Of a stretch of DNA of 64,000 nt, positions 8,555 to 16,973 are shown one piece after another (positions within the stretch are counted from its first letter, which is position 1; each line of letters starts with the position of its first letter). Source of the stretch: Muribaculaceae bacterium (GTDB lineage: Bacteria > Bacteroidota > Bacteroidia > Bacteroidales > Muribaculaceae); the NCBI GenBank assembly GCA_023667015.1, contig JAMPAX010000003.1, forward strand, positions 1 through 64,000, given 5' to 3'. The notes under the pieces are model-generated. The model was not told where the DNA came from and made no database searches. It worked only from the letters and a program-made list of their open reading frames with translations. The translations under genes were made by a program, and so were the position numbers.

Positions 8555-9703
8555 ATGACATTAGAATATTTGCAAAATTACTGGTGGCTACTCATCTCCA
8601 TCTTAGGGGGGCTGCTTGTGTTTCTACTTTTTGTGCAGGGGGGCCAGTCAATGTTGCTCGACACCCGTGAGGAGTCAGACCGCAGCCTCATTGTCAATTC
8701 AATGGGCAGGAAATGGGAATTGACCTTCACCACATTAGTCACCTTTGGCGGAGCATTTTTCGCCTCCTTTCCGTTGTTCTACTCTACGAGCTTCGGAGGA
8801 GCCTACTGGTTGTGGATACTCATTCTCTTCAGCTTTATAGTACAGGCCGTAAGCTATGAATATCGTAGCAAAGCGGGCAATCTATATGGCACTCGTACGT
8901 ACGACACCTTTCTTTTTATCAATGGATGTATCGGGTGTTTGCTCTTAGGGGTAGCAGTATCAATGTTCTTCTTCGGTGGGGACTTCACCGTGGATAGAGG
9001 GAACCTACTCGACGGGAGTTCACCGGTGATTTCACGCTGGGCAGAGACCCACGGACTTGAGGCCATTTTCAACTGGAAGAACCTCGTACTTGGCATAGCT
9101 GTACTCTTCCTGGCGCGAACACTGGCCTGTCAATATATGATCAACAATATCTCCGATGAGAGCTTCACCGCCAGACTGCGTATACGGTGTATGCTCAATG
9201 CAGGGATATTTGTAGTATTCTTTCTGTGGTTTCTTACCATGGTACTTTTAGCCACCGGCTATACCGTAGTGAGCTATACGGCATCCACAGTAGAGGTAGC
9301 CGAAGAGCCATATAAATACTTCCACAACCTGACCGAATGCTGGTGGGAAGGAGTATGCCTATTGATAGGCGTAGTATGTGTACTCTACGGCATCATACGC
9401 ACTGTAGCATCACAGACATGGAAGAAAGGAATATGGTGGAGCGGAATAGGAACATTCCTGACAGTAGCGTCTCTCTTCTGGGCTGTCGGCTACAATGACA
9501 CACCCTTTTACCCATCACTAACAGAACCCTCATCGTCACTGAGTATTCGCACAGCATCATCCTCAGAATTCACCCTAACATGCATGAGCTGGGTATCACT
9601 AATTATCCCCTTCGTGTTGGGATATATAGCATATGTATGGTATTCTATGGACCACAAGAAACTCAGTGCAGAAGAACTGAAATCAACTACTCATAAATAT
9701 TGA
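8555..9703 (+). CDS. cydB: cytochrome bd ubiquinol oxidase subunit II
   Basis: A 382-residue polytopic membrane protein with 8-9 hydrophobic segments, the heterodimer partner of CydA. Early features are YWWLLISILGGLLVFLLFVQGGQSM and the acidic MLLDTREESDR, then NSMGRKWELTFTTLVTFGGAFFASFP, as in Bacteroidetes CydB. The last six codons plus the stop form the left arm of a perfect 24-bp palindrome (9682-9731), so the C-terminal tail is dictated in part by a DNA hairpin. Confidence 0.96.
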   Translation: MTLEYLQNYWWLLISILGGLLVFLLFVQGGQSMLLDTREESDRSLIVNSMGRKWELTFTTLVTFGGAFFASFPLFYSTSFGGAYWLWILILFSFIVQAVSYEYRSKAGNLYGTRTYDTFLFINGCIGCLLLGVAVSMFFFGGDFTVDRGNLLDGSSPVISRWAETHGLEAIFNWKNLVLGIAVLFLARTLACQYMINNISDESFTARLRIRCMLNAGIFVVFFLWFLTMVLLATGYTVVSYTASTVEVAEEPYKYFHNLTECWWEGVCLLIGVVCVLYGIIRTVASQTWKKGIWWSGIGTFLTVASLFWAVGYNDTPFYPSLTEPSSSLSIRTASSSEFTLTCMSWVSLIIPFVLGYIAYVWYSMDHKKLSAEELKSTTHKY

Positions 9704-9731
9704 CCACGGTCAATATTTATGAGTAGTTGAT
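9682..9731 (+). terminator. 24-bp perfect palindrome containing the cydB stop codon
   Basis: The left arm (9682-9705) and right arm (9708-9731) are exact reverse complements separated by two bases (AC). The left arm is coding: it covers the last six codons and the TGA stop at 9701-9703. The stem lacks a G/C-rich core followed by a T run, so it is an unusual terminator and may work mainly as a 3'-end stabiliser. A 7-base-period array follows at once. Confidence 0.75.
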
Positions 9732-9757
9732 GGTTGATGGTTTATTGATATCAATAG
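9725..9757. repeat. 7-base-period array after cydB
   Basis: Units AGTTGAT, GGTTGAT, GGTTTAT run into the 12-bp palindrome ATTGATATCAAT (9744-9755), which lies just ahead of the transporter start. Confidence 0.5.
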
Positions 9758-9764
9758 GTTGGAT

Positions 9765-10391
9765 ATGGGAAAGAGAGACGGAAATTTGCTTACACAGCTA
9801 TTCCTCGTATTTGTCAAGATTGGCGTCTTCACCTTTGGAGGGGGGTGGGCCATGATATCCATCATTGAGCGTGAGATAGTAGACAAAAAAGGGTGGATAG
9901 AGCGATCGGAATTCTTAGACTTATTGGCAGTAGCGCAATCGTTGCCGGGGATATTGGCGGTGAACATCGCCACGTCAGTAGGCGACAAGCTGGGGGGGAG
10001 ACGAGGCAGCGCAGTAGCCGCAGCTGCATCGATACTGCCATCGTTCACTATAATATTACTGATCGCCATTTTCTTAACACCCGACATGATAAAAAACAAT
10101 CATGTAGTCTCATCAATATTCATGGGGATACGACCGGCGGTTGTCGCATTGATAGTAGCACCGGTCATTACCTCAGCAAAGGCAGCCAAGCTTGGAAAAG
10201 CGACGTTCTGGATACCTATACTTGTAGCTTTGATGATAACTTTGGATCTGGGAACAATATCCAATCCGATAGTATATATCATAGCCGGAGGGCTTGGAGG
10301 ATTTTTATATTGGAAGCTTACGCGTAGCGACCTGCGCGAAAACAGAGAAACACCCACCGGAACTAAGAAGAAGGGAGGAGAGAAACGATGA
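9765..10391 (+). CDS. chromate-transporter family protein, first half (CHR domain)
   Basis: About 209 residues with roughly six membrane segments, one of two separate CHR domains (short-chain ChrA type). Signatures are GVFTFGGGWAMI near residue 20 and QSLPGILAVNIAT near 65. I prefer ATG 9765 (MGKRDGN) over an upstream TTG at 9759. It overlaps the next gene by 4 bp (ATGA). Paired CHR half-transporters probably form a heterodimer. The family was named for chromate/sulfate exchange, but in gut Bacteroidales the natural substrate is unknown. Confidence 0.87.
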   Translation: MGKRDGNLLTQLFLVFVKIGVFTFGGGWAMISIIEREIVDKKGWIERSEFLDLLAVAQSLPGILAVNIATSVGDKLGGRRGSAVAAAASILPSFTIILLIAIFLTPDMIKNNHVVSSIFMGIRPAVVALIVAPVITSAKAAKLGKATFWIPILVALMITLDLGTISNPIVYIIAGGLGGFLYWKLTRSDLRENRETPTGTKKKGGEKR

Positions 10392-10993
10392 ATATTTACC
10401 TGCAACTTATATGGACATACATAAAGATAGGGATATTCGGATTCGGAGGAGGGTATGCCATGCTCTCACTTGTAGAGAAATCTGTAGTAGATCCGGGGTG
10501 GATAACCGAGACAATGTTTACGGACATCGTAGCCATATCTCAGATGACACCCGGCCCCATAGGAATAAACTCCGCTACATACATTGGATACGTAGCTCCG
10601 GGCACTGTTGACCCCACGTATGGTGGGGTTATATTCAGCATCTTGGGGTCGTTAGCATGTACCTTAGCGGTAGTAGTGCCGAGCTTCTTTTTGGTGCAAT
10701 ATGCCTCCCACTTCATACGTCGCCATCATGAAAGCGGCGTCATAAAGTCAATATTTTCGGGACTACGCCCGGTAGTAGTCGGACTCATTGCCTCGGCAGC
10801 AGTGATGCTGATGAACAGGGCAAACTTCAATCCCAACGATATAGATTGGCAACTGTGGGTCAATATTGCCATATGTGTCATATCCTTCTGCTTGGTATAT
10901 TTTAGCATACCCTGGAAGGGGAAGAATATAAAGATACATCCAATATTAGTCATAATACTTGCCGGAACAGCCGGCTATATAATTTATGGATAA
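10388..10993 (+). CDS. chromate-transporter family protein, second half (CHR domain)
   Basis: A 201-residue membrane protein homologous to its upstream neighbour. It has GIFGFGGGYAMLS near residue 20 and QMTPGPIGINSATYIGY near 65, both diagnostic of the CHR family. Translation is probably coupled to the first half through the ATGA overlap. Its end overlaps folC by 8 bp. It is presumably the obligate partner of the first half in one exporter. Confidence 0.88.
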   Translation: MNIYLQLIWTYIKIGIFGFGGGYAMLSLVEKSVVDPGWITETMFTDIVAISQMTPGPIGINSATYIGYVAPGTVDPTYGGVIFSILGSLACTLAVVVPSFFLVQYASHFIRRHHESGVIKSIFSGLRPVVVGLIASAAVMLMNRANFNPNDIDWQLWVNIAICVISFCLVYFSIPWKGKNIKIHPILVIILAGTAGYIIYG

Positions 10994-12347
10994 CTTAAAT
11001 CAAGATACGGACAACGAATACGAGAAATCATTGAACTATCTGTTCTCGCGTCTCCCTATGTTTTCGCGAATCGGAGCGGCCGCCTATAAACCGGGGCTTG
11101 AGACTTCACAACGGCTCGACAGATATTTCGGTGAGCCCCACAAGAAATTCAAATCAATCCATATTGGAGGCACCAATGGAAAGGGATCAGTATCCCACAC
11201 CATAGCGGCAATGCTTCAAGCAGAAGGGTATAAGACCGGGCTGTACACATCGCCCCATCTTGTAGACTTCCGCGAACGAATCCGTGTGAATGGAGAGATG
11301 ATACCGAAGGAAGAAGTCGTTGGGTTTGTAGAGCGCTGGAAAGAGTGTGACTACGATGGAAGTCCGTCGTTTTTTGAGCTCACTATGATGATGGCCTTCG
11401 ATTGGTTTGCACGCCGGGAAGTAGACTATGCCATAATAGAAGTAGGGATGGGAGGACGTCTGGATTCTACGAATATCATCACCCCAATAGCGTGTGTCAT
11501 CACCAACATTTCCCCCGACCATAAACAATTCTTAGGAGACACCTTAGAGAAGATAGCCGCGGAAAAAGCGGGTATAATCAAGAGCGGTATACCTGTAGTA
11601 ATCGGAGAGTCTGAGGGAAGCATACGTGAAGTATTTACAAGGAAAGCGGCTGAGGTAGATGCCCCGATAAGATATGCCGACAGCGAACGTCCACTGAAGA
11701 CAGTCATAGAGAGTCTTGAAACTGGAGGCTGGGAATGTACCGGCATAATGATCGACCCAAAGAATAGGGAGCAAGAAGGGCGTTTTCATGCGGAACTTAG
11801 TGGTGACTATCAGAAACGCAATATCAATACGATACTCAGCGCGGTAGACATGCTCAGATCGAGAGGAATAACGATTTCAGAAAAGTCGGTAAAGCAAGGA
11901 TTTGCAGGAGTCACATCACTGACAGGACTTGCCGGCAGATGGATGAAGACAAGCGCCAAACCACTGACGATATGCGACACAGGACACAACGAAGCCGGCA
12001 TTCGCTACAACATGGGGCAACTAACAAGACTGATGTCTCTACGAGGGGATGATGCTCGACTGCGTCTGGTAATCGGTTTTGTCAACGACAAAGACGTAGA
12101 GCATATCATAGAGCTGTTCCCCCGGGGGAATGTCAGCTACTATCTTGTACAAGCGAGTGTGCCGCGAGCTATGCCCCTGGAGCAATTAGCCGAAAAATTT
12201 GCAGAGGCAGGCATCAAAGCACGCGCGATAGCCGATGTCAAAGATGCCTACGAGATAGCAAAATCAGCATCCGGTCCCGACGACATCATCTACATCGGAG
12301 GTTCCACATTCGTGGTAGCCGATTATCTACGTAATATGGGATTCTAA
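10986..12347 (+). CDS. folC: bifunctional dihydrofolate/folylpolyglutamate synthase
   Basis: A 453-residue cytoplasmic Mur-ligase-family enzyme that adds glutamate to dihydropteroate and to folates. The ATP-binding P-loop is GGTNGKGSVSH (about residues 60-70), followed by TSPHLVDFRERI and VEVGMGGRLDSTN, the metal/ATP region. NISPDHKQFLGDTLEKIAAEKAGIIK is the family block with the carbamylated-Lys context. CDTGHNEAG marks the C-terminal domain. It overlaps the transporter gene by 8 bp, so it is expressed from the same transcript. Its last seven codons form one arm of a 21-bp palindrome with the stop codon at its centre. Confidence 0.95.
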   Translation: MDNLNQDTDNEYEKSLNYLFSRLPMFSRIGAAAYKPGLETSQRLDRYFGEPHKKFKSIHIGGTNGKGSVSHTIAAMLQAEGYKTGLYTSPHLVDFRERIRVNGEMIPKEEVVGFVERWKECDYDGSPSFFELTMMMAFDWFARREVDYAIIEVGMGGRLDSTNIITPIACVITNISPDHKQFLGDTLEKIAAEKAGIIKSGIPVVIGESEGSIREVFTRKAAEVDAPIRYADSERPLKTVIESLETGGWECTGIMIDPKNREQEGRFHAELSGDYQKRNINTILSAVDMLRSRGITISEKSVKQGFAGVTSLTGLAGRWMKTSAKPLTICDTGHNEAGIRYNMGQLTRLMSLRGDDARLRLVIGFVNDKDVEHIIELFPRGNVSYYLVQASVPRAMPLEQLAEKFAEAGIKARAIADVKDAYEIAKSASGPDDIIYIGGSTFVVADYLRNMGF

Positions 12348-12367
12348 GAATCCCATATTACGTAGAT
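12325..12367 (+). terminator. 21-bp perfect palindrome centred on the folC stop codon
   Basis: Arms 12325-12345 and 12347-12367 are exact reverse complements with a one-base centre. The TAA stop is at 12345-12347, so the left arm is the end of the coding sequence and the right arm is an inverted copy of it. A heptamer array (GATGGTT, TATAGCT, GATAGTT, TATGGTT, GAGGATT) follows at 12368-12404. Confidence 0.75.
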
Positions 12368-12404
12368 GGCAGATGGTTTATAGCTGATAGTTTATGGTTG
12401 AGGA
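12368..12404. repeat. 7-base-period array after folC
   Basis: About five heptamers with the shared core GATRGTT/TATGGTT, lying between the folC palindrome and the terminator shared with the RNase G gene. Confidence 0.5.
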
Positions 12405-12431
12405 TTATTTCGGACTATAAACTTATAAACC

Positions 12432-12477
12432 AAGGATTAACAAAAAGCCTCCATCGGGAGGCTTTTTGTTAATCCTT
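12432..12477. terminator. bidirectional terminator containing the RNase G stop codon
   Basis: A perfect 21-bp inverted repeat (12432-12452 with 12457-12477) has a 4-base loop. The core GCCTCC/GGAGGC is flanked by A5/T5, so either strand yields a G+C stem followed by T5. The stop codon of the RNase G gene (12469-12471, minus strand) and its last two codons lie in one arm. It probably ends both folC (plus) and rng (minus) transcripts. Confidence 0.85.
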
Positions 12478-14097
12478 TTCTTCTTTATCTCTATTTTTAA
12501 CTCTTGTCTTATTTTTCGTCTGCGAGCTTGATACATCGCTTTCCTCCTTAAGGTCAATTTCCTTACCGGTCTCATCTATGACCTTATATTGCAAGTAAGC
12601 CATACTTTCATCGGCGACAACCTTTACACCACGTCCGAATCTTCGTCGCCATTTGCCATAAAGGGAGAAAACGCCCTTCTTGATGTAAGCTTCCACGAAC
12701 GGGTGTACGTAAAGCACAAACTTTTTGACTTGCAGATTATCCACGAGATATTCAATCTTCTCCTCCAGCTTGTCTGTAAATAGGAGCGAGGGTTGAATTT
12801 CACCCTTTCCATAGCAAGATGGACAAACCTCACTTGTAGTAATATCAAGAGCCGGGCGAACTCTTTGGCGAGTAATTTGCATGAGTCCGAACTTCGAAAG
12901 AGGGAGGATATTATGGCGAGCACGGTCGTTGGCCATAACCTCACGCATGTGGTCGAATAGCTCCTGACGATGTTCACTCTTATTCATATCGATGAAATCG
13001 ATGACAATAATGCCACCCATATCTCGCAGACGCAACTGTCTGGCGATTTCGTCGGCCGCTTTCAAGTTGACATCGAGAGCGTTGGTTTCTTGGTCGTTTG
13101 AAGCTCTAGAGCGGTTGCCGGAGTTGACGTCAATGACGTGTAATGCCTCAGTATGTTCGATTATGATGTATGCTCCACTTTTAAAAGATACCGTTTTGCC
13201 GAAGCTACTTTTAATTTGACGAGTTATATTAAAATGGTCAAATATCGGCGTCTCCTTAGTATATATTTTGACGATATCCTTATTGTCCGGGGCAATTAGA
13301 GAAACATAGTTCTGAATCTGCTGGAAAGTTTCGGCATCGTTGGTATATATAGCTTCGAAATTAGGGCTAAAGATATCACGTATGACACTAACGGCACGAG
13401 AATCCTCCTCAAAAATAAGAGCGGGAGCAGTACTACGTTGCATTTTAGCTACGGAGTCCTCCCAACATTTAATAAGAGTACGGAGTTCCGAATTAAGTTC
13501 CGCCACACGCTTATTCTCAGCAGAAGTTCTGACGATTACTCCAAATCCCTTAGGCTTGATACTTCCAATCAATTGTCGGAGTCTGATTTTCTCTTCGGTA
13601 GATTTGATTTTTTGGGAAATAGAGACCTTATTATCGAAAGGTTTTAAGACCATAAACCTGCCGGTGAAAGAAATTTCGGTGGTCAGTCTGGGACCCTTAG
13701 TCGATATCGGCTCTTTAGCAATTTGGACGAGAAGCGGCTTGCCGGGTTCGAGGACCTCCTGGATAGATCCACCCTTCTGGATATCCGGGAGTTGTTTAAG
13801 TTTAGAGATATTTGGGACCTTTTTTGGGTCAGCAAACGCTTCATCGAGAAATTGAGAATACGTAGCGAATTGCGGACCGAGGTCGAGATAATGAAGAAAA
13901 GCGTCTTTTTCATAGCCTACATCGACAAAAGCCGCATTGAGACCGGGCATAATCTTCTTCACTTTAGCGAGATAAAGATCACCGACGGCATATGCGATGT
14001 TGCGACTCTCCTTCTGCAGGGAGACCAGTCTGGAGTCTTCGAGCAGGGCAATAGAGATTTCCTGTGGTTGAACGTCAACTACTAATTCGCTTTTCAT
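12469..14097 (-). CDS. rng: ribonuclease E/G
   Basis: A 542-residue endoribonuclease for rRNA/mRNA processing, close in length to RNase G plus a short lysine-rich tail (KNKTRVKNRDKEEKD). I start it at ATG 14097 (MKSELVVDVQPQEIS); an upstream in-frame ATG would add an unrelated hydrophobic stretch. The S1-like RNA-binding domain is about 35-125 (YLAKVKKIMPGLNAAFVDVG). The DNase-I-like catalytic domain holds the acidic metal ligands in HVIDVNSGNRS and IVIDFIDMN, and CPSCYGKG is the zinc-link that dimerises the enzyme. It is preceded by a leader with four stem-loops, suggesting self-regulation of its own mRNA. Confidence 0.94.
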   Translation of the reverse strand: MKSELVVDVQPQEISIALLEDSRLVSLQKESRNIAYAVGDLYLAKVKKIMPGLNAAFVDVGYEKDAFLHYLDLGPQFATYSQFLDEAFADPKKVPNISKLKQLPDIQKGGSIQEVLEPGKPLLVQIAKEPISTKGPRLTTEISFTGRFMVLKPFDNKVSISQKIKSTEEKIRLRQLIGSIKPKGFGVIVRTSAENKRVAELNSELRTLIKCWEDSVAKMQRSTAPALIFEEDSRAVSVIRDIFSPNFEAIYTNDAETFQQIQNYVSLIAPDNKDIVKIYTKETPIFDHFNITRQIKSSFGKTVSFKSGAYIIIEHTEALHVIDVNSGNRSRASNDQETNALDVNLKAADEIARQLRLRDMGGIIVIDFIDMNKSEHRQELFDHMREVMANDRARHNILPLSKFGLMQITRQRVRPALDITTSEVCPSCYGKGEIQPSLLFTDKLEEKIEYLVDNLQVKKFVLYVHPFVEAYIKKGVFSLYGKWRRRFGRGVKVVADESMAYLQYKVIDETGKEIDLKEESDVSSSQTKNKTRVKNRDKEEKD

Positions 14098-14107
14098 TAT
14101 TAAGATA

Positions 14108-14300
14108 TTGAAAAAAAAGCAAAGAACAAACAGCCGGAACATTCCCGGAGGAGGTCCGAGGAGTCCGGAGTTTGTTCCTTAAGCATGCCACAACATGTGG
14201 CGGTGCATAATAAATCAAGTTCTATGACCGGAAGAGGGTCGTCAAACTTGAAGTCTCTACATACTCCCTTTCACAGGGATTGTATCTGAGACTTAATCCA
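14108..14300 (-). promoter_or_regulatory. structured leader upstream of rng (four stem-loops, last one terminator-like)
   Basis: Between the 29-residue ORF and rng, the minus strand can fold into consecutive hairpins: 14252-14293 (AGTCTC/GAGACT outer stem), 14215-14251 (TCAAGTT/AACTTGA with inner GACC/GGTC), 14183-14206 (GCCACA/TGTGGC) and 14122-14180 (CAAAC/GTTTG with CCGG/CCGG). The last is followed by eight T residues (14111-14118 on the plus strand as A), which looks like an attenuator. No ORF is present. Regulation of rng by cleavage or attenuation is inference. Confidence 0.55.
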
Positions 14301-14311
14301 TCAATGAAGAA

Positions 14312-14401
14312 TTATTTCTTCTTATGACGATTTTTTCTCAGTCTTTTTTTACGCTTGTGCGTAGCCATCTTGTGGCCTTTTCTTTTTTTTCCGCTTGGCA
14401 T
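14312..14401 (-). CDS. 29-residue highly basic protein, candidate ribosomal protein
   Basis: The ORF runs ATG to TAA and encodes MPSGKKRKGHKMATHKRKKR followed by LRKNRHKKK, with 17 Lys/Arg of 29 residues. I recognise this as a small basic protein conserved across Bacteroidetes and often missed by gene callers. The composition and the spaced KRK...HK...KRKKR...NR pattern resemble the short AURKAIP1/COX24-type ribosomal proteins (mycobacterial bS22), so a ribosome-bound role is plausible but not proven. It lies upstream of rng on the same strand, separated by the structured leader. Confidence 0.8.
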   Translation of the reverse strand: MPSGKKRKGHKMATHKRKKRLRKNRHKKK

Positions 14402-14526
14402 AGTTATTAAGTTTAGATTATAATATTATCAGAATTTCTTATTTTTCAAAGAGTTACACACTCATCAGCAAATTTTCGGACAGATTCCTAAAAAATGCAG
14501 TGCAAATATCGTAATTTTTTTTGACA

Positions 14527-14561
14527 TAACAAAACAAGTTTCGGTAAAACCGAAACTTGTT
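14527..14561 (-). terminator. terminator downstream of the YigZ-family gene
   Basis: A perfect 15-bp inverted repeat (AAAACAAGTTTCGGT / ACCGAAACTTGTTTT) with a 3-base loop. On the minus strand it is followed by more T-rich sequence. A short heptamer array (GAGTGGA, GGAGTGG, AGGAATG at 14562-14583) sits between it and the stop codon. Confidence 0.75.
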
Positions 14562-14610
14562 TTGAGTGGAGGAGTGGAGGAATGTTCGTGGATTTGTAAC
14601 CCGCGAGGGA

Positions 14611-15216
14611 TTATACAAAGACTAAGCCTTCAACCTTCGACAGGCGTCCTTTAAGTTCTTCCAAAATGGAGTTCCAAACGTCTGCCTTGAGCGTGCACAG
14701 GTTGTCAAACTGACGGTCGGTCACCATTATGCCATCTGCCTTTACGAGTTTCATCACCTTATCAGCCGCCATATATGGAAACTGAATGGCAATTGAAGTA
14801 GACGAATGGCATTCGAGTCGCGGCGCATCATCAAGTGCTAAGGCGGCGGCCTGTCGGTAAGCAGCTATAAGACCGGGGGTACCAAGTTTAATACCTCCAA
14901 AATATCGGACTACCACAACCAAGACATCCGTCAGTTCCTTACTGCGAATCTGTCCGAGTATAGGTTTTCCGGCAGTGCCGGAGGGTTCGCCATTATCATT
15001 TAGTTGCCACTCCTCCCCTTCCGGTCCGAGGCGATATGCCCAACAGACATGGCGCGAATCGTGGTATAGATTCTGATAGTTCTTCACAATATCTCTTGCT
15101 TCCTCAGCCGTAGAGACGTGAAAGGCGAAGGAGAGGAACCTGCTCATCTTCTCACGGAATTGAGCCTGACCTTCGGCAGATATAGTGAAGAATACGTCGT
15201 CAGTCATATTTTGCAA
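14611..15216 (-). CDS. YigZ/IMPACT-family protein
   Basis: A 201-residue protein of the UPF0029/IMPACT family. The N-terminal domain (about 10-125) has the family blocks HVCWAYRLG, NDNGEPSGTAGKPIL and VVRYFGGIKLGTPGL. The C-terminal half is the DUF1949-like ferredoxin-fold domain. The bacterial proteins are thought to bind nucleic acid or act on translation; a defined reaction is not established. It is followed 30 bp upstream (minus strand) by the DJ-1-family gene, probably in one operon. Confidence 0.92.
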   Translation of the reverse strand: MQNMTDDVFFTISAEGQAQFREKMSRFLSFAFHVSTAEEARDIVKNYQNLYHDSRHVCWAYRLGPEGEEWQLNDNGEPSGTAGKPILGQIRSKELTDVLVVVVRYFGGIKLGTPGLIAAYRQAAALALDDAPRLECHSSTSIAIQFPYMAADKVMKLVKADGIMVTDRQFDNLCTLKADVWNSILEELKGRLSKVEGLVFV

Positions 15217-15246
15217 GTGTCTATCTGATAAGAGTCTCTGTAGGAA

Positions 15247-15837
15247 TCAGCCAAAGTTGTATTCTCCACTATGGGCATCAGCCGGAAACAGAAGGAGTCC
15301 GGAAGCTACCTGATCGGCTATCTGTCTGCCTAAAGTAGCTTTGATAATAGCGAGAGCCCATAGCATAGCGTTGGCAGGGCCATTGGCTGTTATAAACTTA
15401 CCATCTTCAACTACAGCGGAGTCAACATGGGAGGCACCCTTGAGGAGGTCTTCAAACCCGGGATAACACGTAGCACTACGTCCGGAGAGGAGACCGAGTT
15501 GACCAAGTACGACAGCAGGGGCTGCACAAATAGCTGCGATTCTACCCGTTGCTGACTCTGCCTGTTGGCTGAGTAACCCTTGAAGGGGAGCAAACTCATA
15601 GAGATTGGTAGCACCGGGCATACCTCCGGGAAGAATAAGCCAGGGAGCATCAGCGAAGAGAGTGTTGTCGTAGAGCAGGTCGGCATTAACAACAACGCCA
15701 TGGACACCGGTCACCTGCAGAGAAGACGTAATCGACACCGTTTTTACCGGAATATCTGCACGACGCAAGAGGTCAAGGACAGTTAGGGCTTCAATTTCCT
15801 CGAAGCCTTCAGCAAGGAAAATATAGGAATGCTTCAT
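15247..15837 (-). CDS. DJ-1/PfpI-family protein
   Basis: A 196-residue single-domain protein of the ThiJ/YajL/DJ-1 branch. The conserved Glu is in LAEGFEEIE (E14/E16 region), the reactive cysteine is C104 in AAICAAPAV (the nucleophile-elbow position), and PGGMPGATNL is the oxyanion loop. The family includes protein repair/deglycase-like and chaperone activities under oxidative stress. The exact activity here is unknown. It is the first gene of a two-gene minus-strand unit with yigZ. Confidence 0.92.
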   Translation of the reverse strand: MKHSYIFLAEGFEEIEALTVLDLLRRADIPVKTVSITSSLQVTGVHGVVVNADLLYDNTLFADAPWLILPGGMPGATNLYEFAPLQGLLSQQAESATGRIAAICAAPAVVLGQLGLLSGRSATCYPGFEDLLKGASHVDSAVVEDGKFITANGPANAMLWALAIIKATLGRQIADQVASGLLLFPADAHSGEYNFG

Positions 15838-15928
15838 AGTATGTTGGATATAAAACAGTTAAACACTTAATTTCATAAATTTATCTAATAGAGACATCAA
15901 ATTTAGTAAAAAATTCGCTTACTTTCAC

Positions 15929-15936
15929 TATATTTG
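15929..15936 (+). promoter_or_regulatory. -7 box for apbE-rmuC
   Basis: TATATTTG lies 27 bp upstream of the apbE start codon and matches the Bacteroidetes -7 consensus. The -33 element is weak (TTTAG). Confidence 0.6.
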
Positions 15937-15962
15937 TAAAAAATCATCACACATCGTGAAAT

Positions 15963-16973
15963 ATGAAACCCAAACATATATATAAATTATGGTGTGCAAC
16001 TGTAGTAATAGTGGCTTCAATAGTCGGCTACAGTTGCTCCCCCGGGCAGACAACCGGGAAATATGTATCAGCCGATGGAATGGTCTGGAATACCACATAC
16101 CACATAGTATGGAACGGAGATGAGGCGTTGCGCGATTCAATACTACAAGTCCTGGACGGAGTCGGCTCATCACTCAATGTATTCGACGAGACTTCCCTGG
16201 TAAGTCGTGTCAACAGGAGCAAAGAGCCAATTGCGATAGATGCACATTTTAAGAATGTGTATAATATGAGTAAGCGAGTGGCACAAGAGAGTGATGGGGC
16301 GTTCGATCCCACCCTCTCTCCATTGATAACAGCATGGGGATTTGGCCCGGGACATAAAGCTACAGCCGATACTCTTCGATTAGACTCATTATTAGCGATG
16401 ACCGGAATCTCCCGGACACATCTTGACGGCAGGATGCTATATAAAGAGAATCCAAAGATAGTATTTAATTTTTCGGCACTGGCCAAAGGTTACGGATGTG
16501 ACCGCGTTGGGGCTATGTTTCAGCGTAATGGTGTGGAAGATTATATGATAGAGATAGGAGGAGAAGTCGTTTGCACCGGAAAAAATCCGGAGGGAACAGA
16601 CTGGCACATACAAATAGACAAGCCAATAATCAGTCGCGGAGTGGTCCACGAATCAATGGCTGTCATCGGGCTGAGTGGGAAAGGGCTTGCCACGTCCGGC
16701 AACTACCGCAATCGTCAGGGTAATGCAGGCTCCACGTATGGACATACGATATCGGCAAAAACCGGCAGGCCGGTTCAGACCGATGTATTGAGTGTGTCGG
16801 TAGTGGGTCCCAATGCAATGGAGGCAGATGCATTGGCCACAGCGTGCATGGCCACGGGCTCAGAGAAAGGTATGCAGATGTGTGCTGCAATGAACTGTCC
16901 GGTAATGATGATATTGACCGACACGGTCATCATGAGTGAAAGTTTCCGAAGACTCGTAATACAGCAACCATGA
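15963..16973 (+). CDS. apbE: FAD:protein FMN transferase lipoprotein
   Basis: A 336-residue exported enzyme that transfers FMN from FAD to a Thr of target flavoproteins, such as Nqr/Rnf subunits. The N-terminus is a lipoprotein signal with lipobox VGYSC (lipid Cys 25). Family motifs follow: DGMVWNTTYHI, FNFSALAKGYGCDR, IEIGGEVVCTG, GLATSGNYRN, YGHTISAKTGRP (metal-binding His/Asp region) and MEADALATACMATG. It overlaps rmuC by 4 bp (ATGA). No rnf or nqr genes are in the window. Confidence 0.95.
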   Translation: MKPKHIYKLWCATVVIVASIVGYSCSPGQTTGKYVSADGMVWNTTYHIVWNGDEALRDSILQVLDGVGSSLNVFDETSLVSRVNRSKEPIAIDAHFKNVYNMSKRVAQESDGAFDPTLSPLITAWGFGPGHKATADTLRLDSLLAMTGISRTHLDGRMLYKENPKIVFNFSALAKGYGCDRVGAMFQRNGVEDYMIEIGGEVVCTGKNPEGTDWHIQIDKPIISRGVVHESMAVIGLSGKGLATSGNYRNRQGNAGSTYGHTISAKTGRPVQTDVLSVSVVGPNAMEADALATACMATGSEKGMQMCAAMNCPVMMILTDTVIMSESFRRLVIQQP

